Made by a program: the position numbers and the translations under genes
Shown here: piece after piece, positions 60,957 through 64,000 of the stretch
Layout: every line of letters starts with the position of its first letter
Position numbering within the stretch: the stretch's first letter is position 1
Notes under the pieces: generated by a model
The model's input: the letters and a program-made list of their open reading frames with translations, nothing else
What the model was told of the DNA's origin: nothing
Databases searched by the model: none
NCBI GenBank assembly: GCA_043808305.1
Contig: JAZDFB010000003.1
Coordinates: forward strand, 66,196 to 130,195
Length of the DNA stretch: 64,000 bases
Source: JBBAAP01 sp043808305
GTDB taxonomy: Bacteria > Planctomycetota > MHYJ01 > JACQXL01
Direction of reading: 5' to 3'

Positions 60957-63299
60957 ATGGCAACCGCATTCGGTAAATATACACTGGAGAAGAAATTAGG
61001 CCAGGGCGGGATGGGCGCGGTTTATCTGGCTGTTGACCCGGACTTAAACCGCAAAGTGGCCCTGAAAATCATCACCTCAAATGACCCGGAATTGCTGGAG
61101 AGATTCCAGCGCGAGGCTTCAGCCGTTGCCAAACTAAAACACCCAAATATCATCCAGGTTTATGAAGTAGGATTAGTCTCTCTGCCTTCGGCGACGGGAG
61201 GCTCCGCTCGGAAACAGCATTACTTCACCATGGATTATGTTGAGGGCATCTCGCTGGAAAAGCTTATAACCTCGCCTAACAAACCCAGTATTCAGAATAT
61301 AGCCAGAATAATCCTTCAGGTCGCCTCGGCGCTCCATTACGCCCACAGCCAGAAGGTAATACATCGCGATATCAAGCCGGCAAATATCCTGATAACCAAA
61401 CAGGGGGCAGCATATATTGTCGATTTTGGGCTGGCCAAACAACTGACCGGATTAGACCGGACGCTGACAATGGCCGGCACAACCATAGGCACGCCTAACT
61501 ATATGTCGCCCGAACAGGCGCAGGGTAAAAAAGATGAGATTGATCCGCGCTCTGATATCTTTTCCTTGGGTGCAACGCTTTATCACTGCCTGACCGGTCG
61601 GCTACCGTTTTCCGGTGACGAAATCTACCAGGTGCTTAACGATGTCATCAATAATGACCCACCCGGGCCAAGCACAATCGTCCGCATTATTTCCAAAGAT
61701 TTAGAGACCATCTGTATGAAGTGCCTGAACAAAGACAAGTCCAAACGCTATCAGACAGCAGGTGCATTAGCCAAAGACCTACAGCAGTATTTAAAAGGCG
61801 GGCAGATTGTTGCCAAGCCAGTCAGCGTAATAAGCAAAATCCGGATTAAGGCAACCAAGAACAAGGCCGCCAGCCTTGCTATCATCGGCGCCGCAGTTAT
61901 CCTGATAATCGTAATAATCAGCCTTCTGGTTTCCTCATCAAACAAGAAACAGCTCATAGCCCAATACCGGCAGGAGGCCGAGCAGGCATTTTTGGCAAAC
62001 CAATATGATGAAGCAAAGGTAGCCTGCAACAAACTGCTTGCCCTGTCACCGCAGGACGAAGCTATACAATCATTGCTCAAGAAATGCGAAAAGATAACCA
62101 AGGCGCAGGAGACAAAAAAACAACAGGAAGAGGCCCAGGCCAAAGAAGCCGCGGCCAAGGCACAAAAGGCAGTAGAGTTAAGAAACAGGGCAAAGGCCAT
62201 ACTTGACCAAGCTACGGTCGCGCCGACACCTGAGCAAAAAATACAACTTGCCCAAGAGGCTCTTGAGGTGGACCCGACCTTTGGCGATGCCTGTCAGGTC
62301 ATCGGCTATGCATATGAAGATAAACGGGATTATGCTAAGGCAGTAGAAGCATTCACCAAGGCAATAAAGCTAACCCCGACCCTGGCATATTCATATTATG
62401 AACGGGCGATAATTACCGTCAACACCTACAAGAAACCTGAGGATGCAATTCCTGACTTTAATAAGGTGCTGGAATTAGACCCCAACAGCGATATCGGTTA
62501 TTTTGCTAAAGGGTCTATTGAAGATAACCAGAAGGATTATAATAAGGCGATTAGCAGTTATAATAAGGCAATAGAACTGAACCCGAACTATGCCGAGGCC
62601 CACAACAACCGCGGTCTTGTATATTACAACAAAGCGGTGCGTGAGTCCCGCCAAGGCGGGAATACATATCGGGAGCTATTAGAGCAGGCAATTAAGGACT
62701 ATGCTAAAGCAATAGAACTAAACCCGAACCTTGAATATGCTTACAACAACCGCGGTGAAGCATATCTGAATAAGGGCGAATTAGACCGGGCAATTCAGGA
62801 CTATGATAAGGCCATAGAACTGAACCCGAACGATGCTAAAACTTACTCCAACCGCGGTAATGCTTATGATGATAAGGACCAGATAGAGCAAGCCATCAAG
62901 GATTTTGATAAGGCCATAGAACTTAATCCGGATCTTGCCGAGGTCTACAGCAACCGCGGCATTACCTATGCTAAGAAGGGCCAGCTGGACCAAGCCATCA
63001 ATGATTTTGATAAGGCCATAGAACTTAATCCGAACCTTGCCGACGCTTACTGTAACCGCGGCATTATCTATGCTAATAAGGGACAGATAGAACAGTCCAT
63101 CAAGGATTTTGATAAGGCCATAGAACTTGATCCGAACCTTGCCGATGCTTACTACAACCGCGGTCTTATCTATGCAAGCAATAAGAATTACAGGCAGGCG
63201 ATAGCGGATTGGGAAACCGTTCTTAAACTCGTGCCCAACCATCCGCGGGCGGAAAAGATGCGCAAGACCATAGAGGAGATGAAGAATCAGCTAAAGTAA
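60957..63299 (+). CDS. Membrane Ser/Thr protein kinase with C-terminal TPR domain
   Basis: 780 residues. The kinase (about 1-275) has GQGGMGAVYLA, VALKII, HRDIKPANIL, VDFGLAK and GTPNYMSPEQ. A membrane helix (about 305-325, SLAIIGAAVILIIVIISLLV), a Lys/Glu/Ala-rich coiled region and about ten TPRs follow. Two inserts stand out. Residues near 74-86 (SLPSATGGSAR) lengthen the hinge-side loop by about ten residues relative to the paralogue at 63572. Near 559-572, RESRQGGNTYRE expands one TPR from 34 to 46 residues and is encoded by the palindrome TCCCGCCAAGGCGGGA. The tandem paralogue starts 272 bp downstream. Probable signal-transduction kinase with a TPR partner-binding domain. Confidence 0.92.
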   Translation: MATAFGKYTLEKKLGQGGMGAVYLAVDPDLNRKVALKIITSNDPELLERFQREASAVAKLKHPNIIQVYEVGLVSLPSATGGSARKQHYFTMDYVEGISLEKLITSPNKPSIQNIARIILQVASALHYAHSQKVIHRDIKPANILITKQGAAYIVDFGLAKQLTGLDRTLTMAGTTIGTPNYMSPEQAQGKKDEIDPRSDIFSLGATLYHCLTGRLPFSGDEIYQVLNDVINNDPPGPSTIVRIISKDLETICMKCLNKDKSKRYQTAGALAKDLQQYLKGGQIVAKPVSVISKIRIKATKNKAASLAIIGAAVILIIVIISLLVSSSNKKQLIAQYRQEAEQAFLANQYDEAKVACNKLLALSPQDEAIQSLLKKCEKITKAQETKKQQEEAQAKEAAAKAQKAVELRNRAKAILDQATVAPTPEQKIQLAQEALEVDPTFGDACQVIGYAYEDKRDYAKAVEAFTKAIKLTPTLAYSYYERAIITVNTYKKPEDAIPDFNKVLELDPNSDIGYFAKGSIEDNQKDYNKAISSYNKAIELNPNYAEAHNNRGLVYYNKAVRESRQGGNTYRELLEQAIKDYAKAIELNPNLEYAYNNRGEAYLNKGELDRAIQDYDKAIELNPNDAKTYSNRGNAYDDKDQIEQAIKDFDKAIELNPDLAEVYSNRGITYAKKGQLDQAINDFDKAIELNPNLADAYCNRGIIYANKGQIEQSIKDFDKAIELDPNLADAYYNRGLIYASNKNYRQAIADWETVLKLVPNHPRAEKMRKTIEEMKNQLK

Positions 63300-63361
63300 T
63301 ACGATACAGTTTATGACTACTACATTCGGTTAGTGGCAGTGCGAATCCTTGAGCTTATACT

Positions 63362-63525
63362 CTGGCAGTTTGAGCGAAGCGAATTACTGTCAGGTATCCT
63401 CGGCTGTAACTCATTACATTCTAACAGCCGATGGACTGCCACGTTATCCCCGAGTGAAACGAGCGGGACCCCGACACAAAGTGTCGAACGTTAGTGCCAG
63501 TTTGAACGAAGTGAATTACTGGCAC
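63362..63525. repeat. Cluster of three hairpins with conserved 16-nt loops
   Basis: CTGGCAGT / ACTGTCAG around TTGAGCGAAGCGAATT (63362-63393); CGGCTGT / ACAGCCG around AACTCATTACATTCTA (63401-63430); GTGCCAGT / ACTGGCAC around TTGAACGAAGTGAATT (63494-63525). A further palindrome ATCCCAAGCGTAGTCTTGGGAT follows (63529-63550, split here only as a description). All lie in the gap between the two kinase genes. Confidence 0.8.
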
Positions 63526-63571
63526 CTTATCCCAAGCGTAGTCTTGGGATTAGTGCAAAAGAGAACCTAAG

Positions 63572-64000
63572 ATGCAAACAACATTCGGTAAATACTCAAT
63601 CGAACGAAAATTAGGACAAGGCGGCATGGGCACGGTATACCTGGCCATTGACCCGGGCCTGAACCGCAAGGTCGCCCTGAAAATCATATCCTCGGACGAC
63701 CCGGAAGCGTTGGAACGCTTCCAGCGCGAGGCTTCAGCCGTCGCCAAATTCAATCACCCCAACATTGTCCATGTCTATGAAACCGGCATAATCAACAAGA
63801 AGCCGTACTTTTCCATGGATTACATAGAGGGCTCATCTTTGGAAGCCATTATTAAGGCTCCCAAAAAGCCGAGCATACAGAACATCATCAGAATAATCCT
63901 TCAGATTGCCTTGGCGCTCGATTACGCCCATCGCCAGAAGGTAATCCATCGCGATATCAAGCCGGCCAACATAATGATAGACCAACAGGGCCAGGCATAT
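63572..64000 (+). CDS. Ser/Thr protein kinase, N-terminal part, cut by window edge
   Basis: 143 codons: MQTTFGKYSIERKLGQGGMG opens a kinase domain very like that at 60957, with GQGGMGTVYLA, VALKII, ERFQREASAVAKFNHPNIVH, YFSMDYIEG and HRDIKPANIMI before the window ends. The hinge-side loop here is short (ETGIINKKPYF), which shows that the longer loop of the upstream paralogue is an insertion. It is a tandem duplicate. The start codon has only a weak AGAGAAC upstream. Confidence 0.92.
   Translation, partial: MQTTFGKYSIERKLGQGGMGTVYLAIDPGLNRKVALKIISSDDPEALERFQREASAVAKFNHPNIVHVYETGIINKKPYFSMDYIEGSSLEAIIKAPKKPSIQNIIRIILQIALALDYAHRQKVIHRDIKPANIMIDQQGQAY

Overview
The window looks like a chromosomal segment of an uncultivated Gram-negative bacterium, most consistent with the Planctomycetota or a neighbouring PVC-type lineage. 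That placement is inference. It rests on Ser/Thr kinases fused to TPR or to a formylglycine-enzyme-like (SUMF1) domain, giant exported proteins built from FN3, RCC1, Kelch and glycine-rich domains, HEAT-repeat lipoproteins, a two-CxxC 'RxDFCxxCW' protein of the type common in planctomycetes, outer-membrane barrels ending in Phe, and a TolC/RND export system. No rRNA, tRNA, CRISPR array or complete insertion sequence was found.

Layout. 0-11 kb: start of lepA (minus strand, cut by the left edge), small membrane proteins, HEAT-repeat proteins (one intact lipoprotein, one broken by a 25-nt insertion), an ACT-domain protein, nadA, a TPR lipoprotein, and cysS with ispF as a tight operon. 11-14 kb: an outer-membrane barrel with a clear terminator, 3-hydroxybutyryl-CoA dehydrogenase, then an array of 22-bp repeats. 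14.4-25.7 kb: one 3774-residue exported multidomain protein. 25.7-30.4 kb: a palindrome-rich divergent control region, a kinase-SUMF1 protein and a lipoprotein. 30.7-37.9 kb: a 2412-residue lipoprotein ending in 14 RCC1 repeats. 38-39.1 kb: a helix-turn-helix protein beside a second 22-bp array. 39-48.5 kb: a redoxin-like protein, lipoproteins, a dihydrouridine synthase, an FN3/Kelch lipoprotein, a DUF1232 protein, an FtsQ-like protein, S21 and a zinc ribbon. 48.6-55 kb: a tetR-tolC-MFP-RND efflux operon with a readable promoter and palindrome. 55-64 kb: an OM barrel, a cyclodeaminase-like protein, a CxxC protein, a TPR protein, a duplicated DUF2135-like lipoprotein, and two tandem Ser/Thr kinase genes, the second cut by the right edge.

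Four layers of non-coding or inserted sequence stand out. (1) Two tandem arrays, 25 kb apart, have exactly 22-bp period and related units, and one sits beside a helix-turn-helix gene. (2) Short palindromic elements are inserted inside protein genes: nadA and cysS carry nearly the same 33-nt in-frame element, kinase genes carry others, and a HEAT gene is frameshifted by one. (3) A family of intergenic hairpins has variable stems but a loop of exactly 16 nt with a conserved purine/pyrimidine pattern. (4) A 45-bp double palindrome centred on TATACCTTAAGGTATA recurs upstream of the large surface-protein and kinase genes and suggests a shared regulon. Three of the exported proteins also share an unusual GYGG(L/V)C end to the signal peptide.
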